Origin: CAUZIZ01 sp965219855
GTDB lineage: Bacteria > Acidobacteriota > UBA6911 > RPQK01 > JAJDTT01
Assembly: GCA_965219855.1 (NCBI GenBank)
Contig: CBDCOR010000013.1
Span: 62,001 to 126,000 of the forward strand
Direction: 5' to 3'
Length of the DNA: 64,000 bases
Shown here: one piece after another, positions 38,011 through 47,687 of the stretch
How positions within the stretch are numbered: the first letter of the stretch is position 1
How the letters are laid out: each line of letters starts with the position of its first letter
Notes under the pieces: generated by a model
The model's database searches: none
What the model was told of the DNA's origin: nothing
Seen by the model: only the letters and a program-made list of their open reading frames with translations
Translations under genes and position numbers: made by a program

Positions 38011-39326
38011 CAGTAGCGTCCCAGCGTTAGTCGAATAACATCAACTGTTTATGAATGTCACTATTCTGAGTAATGTAATGCATGTCCTGAAAGGCCTGTA
38101 AAATTGGGGTTTTCTCGAAGAGCGAGACACTCAGGACCTGGAGAATTGTGTAGAGCGGCAACTCGAGATAGAGGCGCTTGCGGATGATGGCGATGAGCAG
38201 GTAGGTACTGAGGGCGATCCAGATTTGTGTTTTCACGGCATTGGGACTGGTGCCGTAAAAGGCCTTGATGCGGAGATGCTGTTTGATCCATTTGAAGAAC
38301 AGTTCGATCTGCCAGCGGAGCTTGTAGAGCCGGGCAATAGTCAGAGCGGGAGAAGCAAAGTCGTTGGTGAGGAATACTAGCCGCAGGTCGGTGGTGACGT
38401 CGAAGAACTTGATGCGACGCAAAGGTTCGGGGTAGGCCTTGGCCGGATAGAAGGTGCTCAGCAGGACAGTTTGGTCGCAGATCAGTCCCATCGTTCTGTC
38501 CACCGGGTGGGAGTAGCGGCGGCGGAATTTGAAGTTGGCCTTGGCGCGGGTCACGAATAACGACCGGGCAGAATGGAGTCGGTACAGGCGCCCGAAATCC
38601 AGGTATCCGCGATCCATGATGTAGTAGGCACCGGGACAAGGAATCAGGTGGTCCAAGGCGTGGACATCGTGCAGTTTTCCGTCCGAGATCAGAACGAACT
38701 CGGGAATGGCGCCGTGCAGGTTGAGCAAGGTATGCAGTTTGATCGCCCCCTTGGTACGGCGGAAGCGCGCCCAGGGGAAGACCGAGAGGCACAGGTCGAT
38801 GGTCGTGGAGTCCAAGGCATAGACGGTCGCGTTCAGGTCGACTCCCAGGTCCTCGTCGGTGTACAGGCGGCGCGCTTCGGCGATAAGCACTTGGGCAAAC
38901 TCGGCATAGATGCGCCAGTCGCGCCTCTCGTTGGCATTGGACAGATTGTTGCGGGAGACCGTGGAGCGAATGCCCATGTGGAAGAGCTTGGATCTCATGG
39001 CCCGTAGGCAGGCTTCGATATCGCGCAAGCTCTCGCGATAGGTCAACTGTGCAAAGGCCATGACCCGGTAATGGTCGGCACAGCGGAACGACTTGACCTT
39101 GTAGTCGCCTCCGTAGTGCTGAACAATGCGATGAAAATGATGCCAGGGAAGATGCCGCATCACCTGAGAAAAAATCGTCGTGCCCGTGTACATGCTCGCC
39201 CTCCTTATGAACTGAAGGGCGTGAGCGTACACTCACTTTCAAGTCGGAAACACCCATTATCTTCTCTAACATATTACTCATTAATACTTTACAGAGATTA
39301 GAAGCCCAAACGTTGGGACACTACTG
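38011..39326 (-). mobile_element. IS4-family-like element, copy 1 (1316 bp)
   Basis: Imperfect ends CAGTAGCGTCCCAGCGTT and CAGTAGTGTCCCAACGTT (the latter on the minus strand, ending at 39326). TCCCGGGGG is duplicated at 38002-38010 and 39327-39335, a 9-bp duplication proper to IS4. One transposase gene. A second copy is at 61285. Confidence 0.92.
38027..39193 (-). CDS. IS4-type transposase (copy 1)
   Basis: About 388 residues from ATG 39193, which has AAGGAGGG just upstream; the frame extends to 39232 without a better site. DDE residues: A-L-D-S-T-T-I-D-L, Y-I-M-D-R-G-Y-L-D-F, and Y-K-L-R-W-Q-I-E-L-F-F-K-W-I-K (the Y-(2)-R-(3)-E-(6)-K signature of IS4). Full length and probably active. Confidence 0.93.
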   Translation of the reverse strand: MYTGTTIFSQVMRHLPWHHFHRIVQHYGGDYKVKSFRCADHYRVMAFAQLTYRESLRDIEACLRAMRSKLFHMGIRSTVSRNNLSNANERRDWRIYAEFAQVLIAEARRLYTDEDLGVDLNATVYALDSTTIDLCLSVFPWARFRRTKGAIKLHTLLNLHGAIPEFVLISDGKLHDVHALDHLIPCPGAYYIMDRGYLDFGRLYRLHSARSLFVTRAKANFKFRRRYSHPVDRTMGLICDQTVLLSTFYPAKAYPEPLRRIKFFDVTTDLRLVFLTNDFASPALTIARLYKLRWQIELFFKWIKQHLRIKAFYGTSPNAVKTQIWIALSTYLLIAIIRKRLYLELPLYTILQVLSVSLFEKTPILQAFQDMHYITQNSDIHKQLMLFD

Positions 39327-39488
39327 TCCCGGGGGACTACCTAATTGGTTCACATGGTCCTAGGAAGTCTCCATGGCGCAAGCGCGCCGCCACGGCGTTA
39401 AAATCGCCCGGGCCGAGGTTTGTGGCAGACGAATGCACTTGCCGGAACCTCCCTTTGGATGATTGTGTCCTGTACTGGACTACGCCGG

Positions 39489-39590
39489 AGCTTAGTCTTA
39501 ACTAACACCAACGGCGAGTTTCTCCTGGGTGAACCCTTCGTCAAAAAGCTGACTTGGGCCAGTGGCATCGACGACAACGGTGTGCCGCCG
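39489..39590 (+). pseudogene. PQQ-propeller dehydrogenase fragment
   Basis: About 34 residues, L-V-L-T-N-T-N-G-E-F-L-L-G and P-F-V-K-K-L-T-W-A-S-G-I-D, which match the inner blades of PQQ-dependent alcohol/glucose dehydrogenase-like propellers (D-R-x-T-G-x-F ... F-V-x-x-x-W-A-S-G-I-D). No other blade is seen. A short relic between two insertion sequences. Confidence 0.55.
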
Positions 39591-39881
39591 TCTGAAACAG
39601 TGAATAAATGAAGCTCATAGCAAGCAGAATACGGACCATCAGGCACTTACTCAAGGATCGCGTAAACCGTTGGCGTAGAAACTGGATGATGTTTCTCGGG
39701 GGACGGGGATTGGAGGAACTATCCTCCGAGACGAACAGACCCCGAAAATCCTGGGCGCTCCCCAGATTCACTTCAGCCCCTTTTTCGATCAAATTCACCA
39801 GGTCTTGAAGAAATGGTTCTTGAGGGGTACACTCTTTCCGCATATCAGTCAGCGTCGCTGTCGCTTTAAGCCGTTTTAACT

Positions 39882-41562
39882 AGTGCCCGTCCGAAAACCG
39901 GGGTTTTCAGAGCTGTAATCTGTTGAATCGTAAACACTTATTATACTTGAGACTGCTGACAGACCGGCTCGACCCAGCTCGATCCAGAGCAAGGACCCTC
40001 GAGCGAGGGCACGCGGGCCAAAAAGCAGCGGTTCGGCGCAGACCTCTCCCCGAGTCGGAGCCACAAGGCAGTACGGTCAGCCACAAAAGGCTACAACAGG
40101 AGTCGGGCCAGGACGACCAGGTTATAGGTCAGGACGCTGGCATGGACGTAGCTTTGAAAGTGAGGCCAGCCTTTCCAGCTACAGCGGTGGAGACCGAAGG
40201 TGTGCTTGAGGGTCCCAATGCACCCCTCAATCCCGGCGCGGAAGCGTTTGAGTTGTTTGTAGACCCAACTGGAACGCACCATGCTCTCAACCGTCAACCC
40301 ACACTTTTTGGAAAAGGCCACATCCTGTACCCCCTGCTCTTTGGCCCAGCGCAGGTTGGCAGCCGAGGCAAAACCACCATCCCAGGCGCTCTGGCGGGGG
40401 ACCTTCCCGTACAGCTGTCGATGCCGCTCTAAGAAGGGTTGCACATAGTTGCTGTCGGCCGGATTCCCCCGTTCCACCACACAATCCAGGATCAGCGACG
40501 AGGCGCCCGTGCTGACAAACACCTTGTGGCCGAAGACCGTTTCCCGAGGGCTCTTCTTGATAATATCGGTGTGCTCTTCGAAGAGGGAACAGATCTTCTC
40601 CTGGGCCGCGACGGCCTCGCCCGAAAGGACCCGTCGTTGAGTCTGCTCGATGACTTTGTGCAACAGCCCCAGATAGTGGGCCAGTTGCGCCGCCACGGCC
40701 AGACTGAGGGGATCGCTCCACTGCGCGGAAGCTGCCAGCGCCTGCTCGGCATAGTGAGCCGTCTTGGACGCCACTTTGATCAGATCGCGGTAACTGTCCA
40801 GGCGCTTCTTGCCGCGGCGGTTGCGGATGTTCAGGACGCGCCGCTTGGCCCGCCGCGTATGATCGACGAAGCCGATCCCTTCCCGCTCCCGCAGCCGCCC
40901 CAGCCACTGGGTCACGACTCGAATGCCGTCGTACAACAGCTCACTGTCGAGCGGATAGTGGATGTTCGTCTCGACCGCCGTGGCATCGACCCGAATCCGT
41001 TGGCCTTTTTCCAGACCCCGAGCCTGCGCCCAGAGCACCAAGTGGTCGTTGATCGCCTTCCAAGTCCCCGGCTCAATCTTCCCCAGGTTCTCCGCCAGGG
41101 TGGCTTTGCTGATCGACGCCCCATAGGGCAAGCGACAGAACCTCTGACAGCTTTGCGAATCCACCAGATGAAACTCCAGCTTGCGATAGCTGAACTGATG
41201 CAGCTGTTTGATGACGGCGCAACGCAGCACCTGCTCGGCCGTCAAACCGGGGGCGCCAACACCGGAATCGACCCTGTCAGAGAGATCTTGTACTATCAGC
41301 TCCAGCGTCTGGGGATTGTCGTCCAGGATGCGCGAGATCACCTTCAATTCATGGGCCAGCTGGTGATCGGGCCATTGCGGGGAAAGGGGGCGTTGTTTTT
41401 CACGCTTTTTACGCATCTTCGAACTCCTGAAATCGTCGTAAGTCGTTTTAGTCTAATTGTTTGCACCAAATAGTCTAGCAAACGGCCCTGACAGTTTCGG
41501 AGCTTGAAAAAGCCCTCTTTCCCCTTCCTTATCAATTACTTACACATTTCCGGACGGGCACT
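39882..41562 (-). mobile_element. ISNCY/IS1182-like element, copy 1 (about 1.68 kb)
   Basis: Ends AGTGCCCGTCCG at 39882 and CGGACGGGCACT ending 41562. AACT flanks both ends (39878-39881 and 41563-41566). One transposase; about 200 bp of non-coding DNA beyond the gene's 3' end. Near-identical copy at 57466. Confidence 0.9.
40091..41416 (-). CDS. DDE transposase, ISNCY/IS1182-like (copy 1)
   Basis: 441 residues. First Asp in R-V-D-A-T-A-V-E-T-N-I-H-Y-P, second in S-A-W-D-G-G-F-A-S, Glu in G-I-E-G-C-I-G-T-L-K. The N-terminal L-R-C-A-V-I-K-Q-L-H and F-C-R-L-P-Y-G segments match a group usually labelled ISNCY. Differs from copy 2 at three residues (Ile/Thr, Arg/Trp, Trp/Ser in 138-190). Intact. 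Confidence 0.9.
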   Translation of the reverse strand: MRKKREKQRPLSPQWPDHQLAHELKVISRILDDNPQTLELIVQDLSDRVDSGVGAPGLTAEQVLRCAVIKQLHQFSYRKLEFHLVDSQSCQRFCRLPYGASISKATLAENLGKIEPGTWKAINDHLVLWAQARGLEKGQRIRVDATAVETNIHYPLDSELLYDGIRVVTQWLGRLREREGIGFVDHTRRAKRRVLNIRNRRGKKRLDSYRDLIKVASKTAHYAEQALAASAQWSDPLSLAVAAQLAHYLGLLHKVIEQTQRRVLSGEAVAAQEKICSLFEEHTDIIKKSPRETVFGHKVFVSTGASSLILDCVVERGNPADSNYVQPFLERHRQLYGKVPRQSAWDGGFASAANLRWAKEQGVQDVAFSKKCGLTVESMVRSSWVYKQLKRFRAGIEGCIGTLKHTFGLHRCSWKGWPHFQSYVHASVLTYNLVVLARLLL

Positions 41563-41663
41563 AACTAAGCACTTAGACCACTCGGAGCTGGTTCTTCTTC
41601 ATTTCCTTTGAAAGATGAGGGCTAGCCCATGAACCGAAAGGTCGAGCTGGCCAAGCGAGGAAA

Positions 41664-41806
41664 AAGTTTCTTTCTCGAATGGGGCCAGCACCGCTGGGGG
41701 CCCCACTAACCTGAAACTTCATTGGCGAATGTAGCTTTGGCCTCCAGGCCGAAGTCTTATTTTTCCGAGCCTCTGGCTCGGACGGCGGCCTGGAGCCCAC
41801 CGCTAC
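41664..41806 (+). repeat. dispersed repeat module plus palindromic repeat, copy 3
   Basis: AAGTTTCTTTCTCGAATGGGG... (41664-41707) leads straight into ACCTGAAACTTCATTGGCGA and the palindrome TTGGCCTCCAGGCC / GGCGGCCTGGAGCCCACCGC, ending CGCTAC at 41806. The loop forms its own hairpin (CCGAGCCTCTGGCTCGG). The most complete copy, showing that both modules belong to one repeat. Confidence 0.85.
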
Positions 41807-41997
41807 GTCCCTCGACTGAAGTTTCTTTCAGGTACGATCCGGCGCAGCCGGTGGCGGGGCTAACCTGAAACTTGATTCGCAGGCTGGGAGAAAAAACAAC
41901 GTAACTCATTGATTTGAAATGGATCGGGCATATCTCGGGCGAGGGTCGCCAAAGCGGGCTCCTGGATAGGGTGATCCGCAGTACGACCTGCAGCTCA

Positions 41998-42314
41998 GGC
42001 GAGGCGAAAAAACAGAAGAGTCCTACTCCCGCCAGAAACCAGGGCAGCCTCTGGGTCTGGCCGTAGTTCTGAACAGCAGCCAGCGAGGCAGTGGCCGCGG
42101 CCAGGAGGAAGGCCCAGAAAGTCGCCCACTCCAGATACTGATCTTCCTGAACGCTCAGATAGAAGAAGTCCGGACGAAACCATCGTAGCGCGGCCGCAAA
42201 GATCAGAACCAGAAAGACGCAGGCATTTGCGAAGATCGCCCGCTCAGTGCCGATTCGCGGGGAGGTGCCGCTGGGAGCCGCTGGTGACGCTCCTTCTCCC
42301 TGGCCCATGACCAC
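41998..42314 (-). pseudogene. membrane protein, N-terminal part only
   Basis: From ATG 42314 three membrane helices (A-C-V-F-L-V-L-I-F-A-A-A-L; W-A-T-F-W-A-F-L-L-A-A-A; F-L-A-G-V-G-L-F-C-F-F-A). The order E-W-A-T-F, then G-L-F-C-F-F-A, matches a family of uncharacterised multi-span proteins in Acidobacteriota in which G-E-E-I-S-W-G-Q-R normally follows; here the sequence changes abruptly at S-P-E-L-Q near 41998 and the frame ends in repeat DNA. Truncated. Confidence 0.5.
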
Positions 42315-42571
42315 CCAATTCTAGCATCTGTCAGTGGTGTCCCGAAACTTGATGCCCCGACCCGAGCCGAATGTCCGGTCGGTACCAGGCCCCTCGTGCC
42401 GTCGTTGACACCTGGGTCGGGAGCCAATTACCATCTTCCTGGAATCGATGCGCCCGGCGCCCAGGCCCAACTGTCTTCCGACTCTGAGAGAGCAGAGTTT
42501 GTCTTGATTCAGATCGAAGCCGAGGTCAAGTTGGTCAGTCATGGTACGGCGATCCGAGAAAGGCCTGACGG

Positions 42572-43276
42572 ATGAAGACAGCCCGGCTGAAGTCGACCGA
42601 AAGGGCGCGCCTCATGCTCCTCGCCAGCGTGATCGTAACCGCACTCCTTTACCTGGTGCCCTACGGTCGCTACGTCGCCTATCCCTTGATGTTGCTGTCA
42701 ACCCTAGCCCACGAGATGGGCCACGGCGTCTCGGCGCTCCTGGTCGGCGGCAGCTTCCACCGCTTCGTCATGTGGCCCGACGGCTCAGGGCTCGCCGTGT
42801 GGAGCGGCGAGGGCGGCGCCTTGAGCCGTGCCCTGGTGGCGGCCGGCGGCCTGGTGGGTCCGGCGGTGGCCGCGGCCGTGGGCTTCGCCCTCGGGCGTAC
42901 GGCCCGCGGCGCCCGCGGTGCGCTGATCGGTCTGACCGCGATTCTCGCTCTAGCTCTGTTACTGGTGGTGCGCAACCCCTTCGGCTTCATCTTCGTCGGT
43001 GTGCTGCTCGGAGGCTGCTTCCTCACCATCCGCAAGGCCTCGGGGGAGGTCGCGCAGCTGGTGCTGATCCTCCTGGCGGTGCAGCTAGCGCTCTCGGTCT
43101 TCTCCCGGGGCGACTACCTTTTCACGCCGACCGCTGAAACAGCGAGCGGCGTCATGCCGTCCGACGTCAGCCAGATCGAAGCGGCGCTGCTCTTACCCTA
43201 CTGGTTCTGGGGCCTGGTTTGCGGCGCCGTCTCGGTGGCGGTAGTGCTCTACGGGATCAGGGCCTACTGGCGGTGA
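42572..43276 (+). CDS. M50B-like membrane metallopeptidase
   Basis: 234 residues, about six membrane spans. The zinc motif H-E-M-G-H lies in helix 2 (T-L-A-H-E-M-G-H-G-V-S-A-L-L-V-G-G), and an N-P-F-G segment later could supply the third ligand environment (the usual Asp is not obvious). M50B-like proteins are poorly characterised intramembrane proteases. Its DNA is clearly more G/C-rich than its neighbours, suggesting a different origin. Stands alone. Confidence 0.8.
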   Translation: MKTARLKSTERARLMLLASVIVTALLYLVPYGRYVAYPLMLLSTLAHEMGHGVSALLVGGSFHRFVMWPDGSGLAVWSGEGGALSRALVAAGGLVGPAVAAAVGFALGRTARGARGALIGLTAILALALLLVVRNPFGFIFVGVLLGGCFLTIRKASGEVAQLVLILLAVQLALSVFSRGDYLFTPTAETASGVMPSDVSQIEAALLLPYWFWGLVCGAVSVAVVLYGIRAYWR

Positions 43277-43334
43277 GGGCATCGTTGATGGTGGCCAGTT
43301 TCGGTCTGCTTTTCTAGGGAACTCAAGGCAGCAT

Positions 43335-44417
43335 TTACTTTCGGACGTAACTGCGGTGGATCCATGCTCCCCGCTGCGCTCGATCGCGGGTTTCGAAGAA
43401 AACGTTGTTCTCCGTCTCGCGGGTCAGCAGCTGAATTCGACCAGACAGCTCTCTTTTCGACGCTTCGCCTGATTCTGCCTCAGACAGCCAGCTTCTGACG
43501 GCCGCCACATCGGGCTCCGAGAACTGGGTCTGCTCCTCTACAGTGCTTGCCACGGCCTCCAGCGCACTTGCTTTCAGCAGCTTGGGGTAGAGCTTGCCAA
43601 ATAGCTCACCCGATGCGTCAATGTCCGCGCTGTTCAGGTCGCCGTTAATGGCAAAAGCGAATCCCATCGTGTCTTTCTTCCCCTTCGCGACTCCTAGAAG
43701 GGCCTGATAGTATTCGCCGGCGGCCTCCTGGACACTTTCGTTTTCGAGACTGAGCTGCAAACTGGAAGTCTCTGCCAGCGAAACACTGGCGGTTTCGACC
43801 GCTCCCGCCAGTCTGGACTGGAGACGAGCGACCTGCTGCCACACCTGACTTTGATCCTTGGTGTACCTGGCCGCCAGCTTCAGATCCTTGCTGGCCAAAT
43901 GGTTGTTTGAGGCACGGAAAAAGGCCAGCGGTTCCCCAGCCCGCCGATGCCATCGGCCTTGTTCGACACAGAAAGAGGCGATGGGCACTCTTCCGGAATT
44001 GGGTCCGAGGACGAGGTCGTTGCCCAAGACCCGATCTTGTTTTCCACCCTTTACAATATCGCCGGCCTGCACATAGACCTCCTCATTGGAGAGGTTCTCG
44101 ATGAAAAGCTCGTTGACGTTGCTTGTCTCGTGGACGATGACTTTGCTTTGCTCCATGGCCTCTTGGAGGGGCAGGAGCTCATTGCCTGAGGTGCGATCCG
44201 TTCCCTCGATGAAAAAGACCGAAAGGTTCTTGTAGGAATACGGGCCGCAAATCGTGTATTCACCTCCAGACGTCAGTGATGGTCCGTCCAGTGCTTCCCT
44301 CTCCGGCTTTCCTGAGTCTGTTTGCGGGTCTTGAGGGCTGTGTCCGGCCATTGTTCCAAACTCGCAGGAGGTCAGAAAAGCCGTCGCTAGAACGAGGCAA
44401 AGTGATGCAGTCTTCAT
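43335..44417 (-). CDS. DUF6569 (ARPP-1-like) lipoprotein
   Basis: 360 residues; lipoprotein signal L-A-T-A-F-L-T-S-C. The core reads I-C-G-P-Y-S-Y-K-N-L-S-V-F-F-I, then V-Q-A-G-D-I-V-K-G-G-K-Q-D-R-V-L and V-P-I-A-S-F-C-V-E-Q-G-R-W, typical of the DUF6569/ARPP-1 family. Members are exported or cytoplasmic beta-rich proteins of unknown role. Complete, with a C-terminal extension rich in charged residues. An IS21 element lies 98 bp upstream, which may have displaced its promoter. Confidence 0.8.
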   Translation of the reverse strand: MKTASLCLVLATAFLTSCEFGTMAGHSPQDPQTDSGKPEREALDGPSLTSGGEYTICGPYSYKNLSVFFIEGTDRTSGNELLPLQEAMEQSKVIVHETSNVNELFIENLSNEEVYVQAGDIVKGGKQDRVLGNDLVLGPNSGRVPIASFCVEQGRWHRRAGEPLAFFRASNNHLASKDLKLAARYTKDQSQVWQQVARLQSRLAGAVETASVSLAETSSLQLSLENESVQEAAGEYYQALLGVAKGKKDTMGFAFAINGDLNSADIDASGELFGKLYPKLLKASALEAVASTVEEQTQFSEPDVAAVRSWLSEAESGEASKRELSGRIQLLTRETENNVFFETRDRAQRGAWIHRSYVRK

Positions 44418-44618
44418 GGTTCACACTCCTATTCGGGTTATCAGATTTCCTTCAAGGAGAACGACGTTCATCCGCAGCTTTTCTTAGAGATTTTTTCAAC
44501 GGGCTGGGTCAATCTGCGTATTCCGGTGAAACCGGCCACCGAATCCGGAGCAAACCGGCCGGGTCGGAGCGAAGCGACGCCGGAGGTTGATAATCATCTC
44601 CGAAGTGGCCGGTTTGAG

Positions 44619-45374
44619 TCAATCCACAGGAGTCTCTTGGGTTGAGAACACATCATCTCGTCTCTCCTTTCCTGAGTGAGTTGCTGAGGCAAAGCTTGCT
44701 TCAGCAGAGTGTTGTTTCCATTGTTGCCTCAGAGTCTTCAGGCGACTCCTGAGATAATCCCAGTATTGATCGGAGACAGGTTGTTGTCTCACTTCCTGGA
44801 TTAGAGGTTCGAAGTAGCTCAGGGAAGTGATCGGTCCACCGGTGTGGCCGTTGAGCCAGGCGACGTGCTTGCGGGCGCAGCCGAGAAGCAGGGTCTGCTC
44901 GATCTGCCGCAAGGACAGGCCCTGGCGGTAGAGGCGAGCGGCCAGCTGCCGATCGGCCGGGGAGAAGGAGCACTGAACGCCAGGGGCATCGAGCAGCAGA
45001 CAGGCCACCTGATCGAGGTATTGGGATTCGGCCGCTTCGGGCTCCTGGACGAGGGATCTTTGGTAGGGCCAGAAGGCCTAGCTGATCTGGATGTGAGTGC
45101 GCTCGTGTTGATTGCGAGCGAGGCTGAGCTGAACTAGACCTCGGGACTGGAGTTCTCCCAGGTAGGTGAACAGGGAGCGGCGAGATTTGCGCAAGGCCGG
45201 AGCCAACTGGGTAGGCGAGACGGTCAGTTCGCCGGTGCAGCGATCCGCTTTCAGGCACAGATAGACAAAGAGTTTGAAGGCGCCGTCGCTGACGCTCTCC
45301 ATCGCCTGTAGCAACGGAGCACCGGCGGCGGCGAACCAGCCACCTTGGACTTTCAACTGCGGTGTTGGACTCAT
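44619..45374 (-). pseudogene. IS21 accessory winged-helix protein, in-frame TAG
   Basis: ATG 45374 overlaps the istB stop by 4 bp (ATGA), so it is part of the element. The first 98 residues look like a winged helix of replication-initiator type (G-A-F-K-L-F-V-Y-L-C-L-K-A, L-A-P-A-L-R-K-S-R-R-S-L-F-T-Y-L). TAG at 45078-45080 (H-I-Q-I-S-stop-A-F-W-P-Y-Q-R) is followed in the same frame by about 150 more residues with a helix-turn-helix (L-S-L-R-Q-I-E-Q-T-L-L-L-G) to 44619. Either a nonsense mutation or readthrough. Accessory genes of this kind are known in some IS21 relatives with unclear function. Confidence 0.6.
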
Positions 45375-46126
45375 GATTCGTCCTTTGCTTTGGTGGGAGG
45401 ATGACGATGCCGGCGCATGGAAGCCCCTTCGAGCTCAATGCGGTAGGCATTATGGACCAGACGATCCAGGATGGAATCAGCGGTGGTCGGATCTCCGATC
45501 TGCTCATGCCAATGGGCGACGGGAAGCTGGGAGGTCAGGATCGTGGATCGACTGTCGTAGCGATCCTCGCAGATCTCGTAGAAGTCCCGTCGCTCGCTCT
45601 CGGCCAAGGGATTCATGGCCCAGTCATCGACGATCAGCACGTCGGTGCGGGCGATCTTACGCAGGAGCTTGTCGAGCGAGCCGTCGGCTCGAGCCAAAGC
45701 CAGATCGCGAAAGAGTCGAGCGGCACGAGTGTACAGAGCCGTCCACCCGTCGCGAGCGGCCTTCTGAGCAAAGGCACAGGCCAAGAAGGTTTTCCCGACT
45801 CCACAGGGACCGATGATCAGGAGATTGTGGTGGGTCTGGATCCAACGGCAGGTGGCGAGGCTGGCAATCAGCGAGCGATCCAGCCCCCGAGGTCGGCGAT
45901 AGTTGACATCTTCCAGACAGGCCGAGAGCTTCAATCGGGCATTCTTCAGACGACGCTCCAAGGCCCGATTCTCTCGCCAGGTCCACTGCCGATCCACCAA
46001 CAGGGCAAAGCGTTCTTCAAAGCTCAGTTGGGCCATCTCCGGGTCGGAGAGTTGCTCGGTGAAGGCCTCAGCCATGGCCCTGAGCCGCATGGCGTGAAGT
46101 TTTTCGACGGTGGGATTAACCAACAT
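45371..46126 (-). CDS. istB: IS21 helper ATPase IstB (second type)
   Basis: 251 residues; Walker A G-P-C-G-V-G-K-T-F and Walker B V-L-I-V-D-D-W. Only distantly similar to the IstB of copies A-C (start M-L-V-N-P-T-V-E-K-L). Overlaps istA by 11 bp. Confidence 0.93.
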   Translation of the reverse strand: MLVNPTVEKLHAMRLRAMAEAFTEQLSDPEMAQLSFEERFALLVDRQWTWRENRALERRLKNARLKLSACLEDVNYRRPRGLDRSLIASLATCRWIQTHHNLLIIGPCGVGKTFLACAFAQKAARDGWTALYTRAARLFRDLALARADGSLDKLLRKIARTDVLIVDDWAMNPLAESERRDFYEICEDRYDSRSTILTSQLPVAHWHEQIGDPTTADSILDRLVHNAYRIELEGASMRRHRHPPTKAKDES

Positions 46127-47687
46127 GAGAGGCTCCTTTCTCGCCTTCGAAGTACTCGGCCCCTCGCACGTTGGCGTGCTCGATCGGAGGACGTTCCGGC
46201 AACGGTTGCGGTTCCGCTTGACGGTCCAGACCGTTCTTCAACATGGACTGGATACTCTTGTAGGAGCAGGCCTGAAGTCGCAGGGCCCGACGGCAAGCCT
46301 GCTCCAAACGGTCTTCCCCAAAGCTGGAGCCCAGGCGCAGGATACCCAAGCAGGAGCGATAGCTTTGCTCGGGATAGCGACGGGATTGGAGGATCTTCTC
46401 GACCACCGATGCGGTATGGGGCCCGACTTTCTGAGCCCAGTGGATCAGACGCGAGGGTGACCACTCCAGATAGCGGCGATGGCATTCGGGCCGGTGCTCG
46501 TCCAAGGTCGTGGCCTTGCCCGGCTGATAGGAGCGACGGTGAGAGGTCACGCGGCGACCTTGATGGAAGATCTCCACGGTGGTGACGGTGGTGCGCAGCT
46601 CGACCTTCTGACCCACCAGGACATAAGGGACGCTGTAGTAGTGGCGGTCGAACTCGATGTGGTAATCGATGTTGACGCGGGCCTTCTTCCACTGGGCGAA
46701 GACGTAGCGTTGGGCCGGCAGGGGCCCCAGAGCCGGACGATCCAGGTCCTGGAAGCGCTGGCGGCGGTTGCCGGGGAGCTTGTGAAAGTTTCGAGTGTTG
46801 AGACGCTCCAGCAGCTCGGCAATGGCTTCGTTGAGCTCTCCCAGGGAAAAGAAGGTCCGGTGACGCAAGGCGGCCAAGATCCAGCGCTCGACGACTAACA
46901 CACCCGACTCCGCCTTCGCTTTATCTCGAGGACGGCGCACTCGAGCCGGGATCACCGCGACGCCGTAGTGCGAGGCCCAATCCGAATAGCTCGCATTGAG
47001 ATCCGGTTCATAGCGACAGGGGCGATGGACCGCATCTTTGGTGTTGTCTGGAACCACGACGCAGGGGCAACCCCCCAGGAACTCCAGAGCCCGAGTGTGG
47101 GCCGCGAGCCACGAGGGTAAGTCCTGCCTTAGGGAGGCTTCCGCATAGGTATAGTTGCTTGCCCCCAGCCCGGCCACGAAGATCGAGGCCTCTTGGGTTT
47201 CCCCCGTATGGCGATCCACGATCGGGACCGTGTCGCCGGCATAGTCCACGAAGAGCTTCTCGCCGGCCCGGTGTTCCTGCCGCAGCACCAGATCCAGCTT
47301 GCCCCGCCAGCGATGGTACAGATCGCAGAACTGACTGTACTGATAGCCCTCCGGATACGCCTGCTTGTACTCATCCCAGAGCAGCATCAAGGTCACATGT
47401 TTGTGTCGGCAGCGCTCCTCATGGACGGTGGCGAAGTCGGGGAGGGGACGTTGCTCCGGGGGAGATTTACCCGTGGGAGGAAACACCCGGTTCTGAATCG
47501 TCCGGTCATCCCACCCCTCAGGGAGTGGCCAACTCAGACCGGCTCCTTGGGCCCGGCGCACATACTCTGCCACGGTGCTGCGCGCGAGGGCACAGCTACG
47601 GGCGATCTGCCGATCCGAAAGATGAAGCTGAAACTTCAGGCGTAGGACATTTTTGATTTTGCGCATGGACTTCCTTTGGTTCGGCAC
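46116..47687 (-). CDS. istA: IS21 transposase IstA (second type)
   Basis: 523 residues: N-terminal helix-turn-helix (L-S-D-R-Q-I-A-R-S-C-A-L-A-R-S-T-V), DDE core L-F-V-D-Y-A-G-D, V-V-P-D-N-T-K-D-A and D-K-A-K-A-E-S-G, and the IS21 C-terminal domain (P-Y-V-L-V-G-Q-K-V). Intact. Confidence 0.93.
   Translation of the reverse strand: MPNQRKSMRKIKNVLRLKFQLHLSDRQIARSCALARSTVAEYVRRAQGAGLSWPLPEGWDDRTIQNRVFPPTGKSPPEQRPLPDFATVHEERCRHKHVTLMLLWDEYKQAYPEGYQYSQFCDLYHRWRGKLDLVLRQEHRAGEKLFVDYAGDTVPIVDRHTGETQEASIFVAGLGASNYTYAEASLRQDLPSWLAAHTRALEFLGGCPCVVVPDNTKDAVHRPCRYEPDLNASYSDWASHYGVAVIPARVRRPRDKAKAESGVLVVERWILAALRHRTFFSLGELNEAIAELLERLNTRNFHKLPGNRRQRFQDLDRPALGPLPAQRYVFAQWKKARVNIDYHIEFDRHYYSVPYVLVGQKVELRTTVTTVEIFHQGRRVTSHRRSYQPGKATTLDEHRPECHRRYLEWSPSRLIHWAQKVGPHTASVVEKILQSRRYPEQSYRSCLGILRLGSSFGEDRLEQACRRALRLQACSYKSIQSMLKNGLDRQAEPQPLPERPPIEHANVRGAEYFEGEKGASHVG

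Noticed and set aside
38061..39281. 406-codon second frame over the IS4 transposase
   Set aside because: Out-of-frame shadow of the transposase, Pro/Arg/His-rich and present identically at the second IS copy.
39541..39843. 100-codon minus frame with an ankyrin-like string (L-I-E-K-G-A-E-V-N)
   Set aside because: Only one short match, no repeat structure, and it overlaps a PQQ fragment on the other strand; possibly another relic but not supportable.
6843..45080. Reassigned TAG codon in this genome
   Set aside because: Intact genes here end normally in TAG, and one of the internal stops is TAA, so nonsense mutation is simpler.
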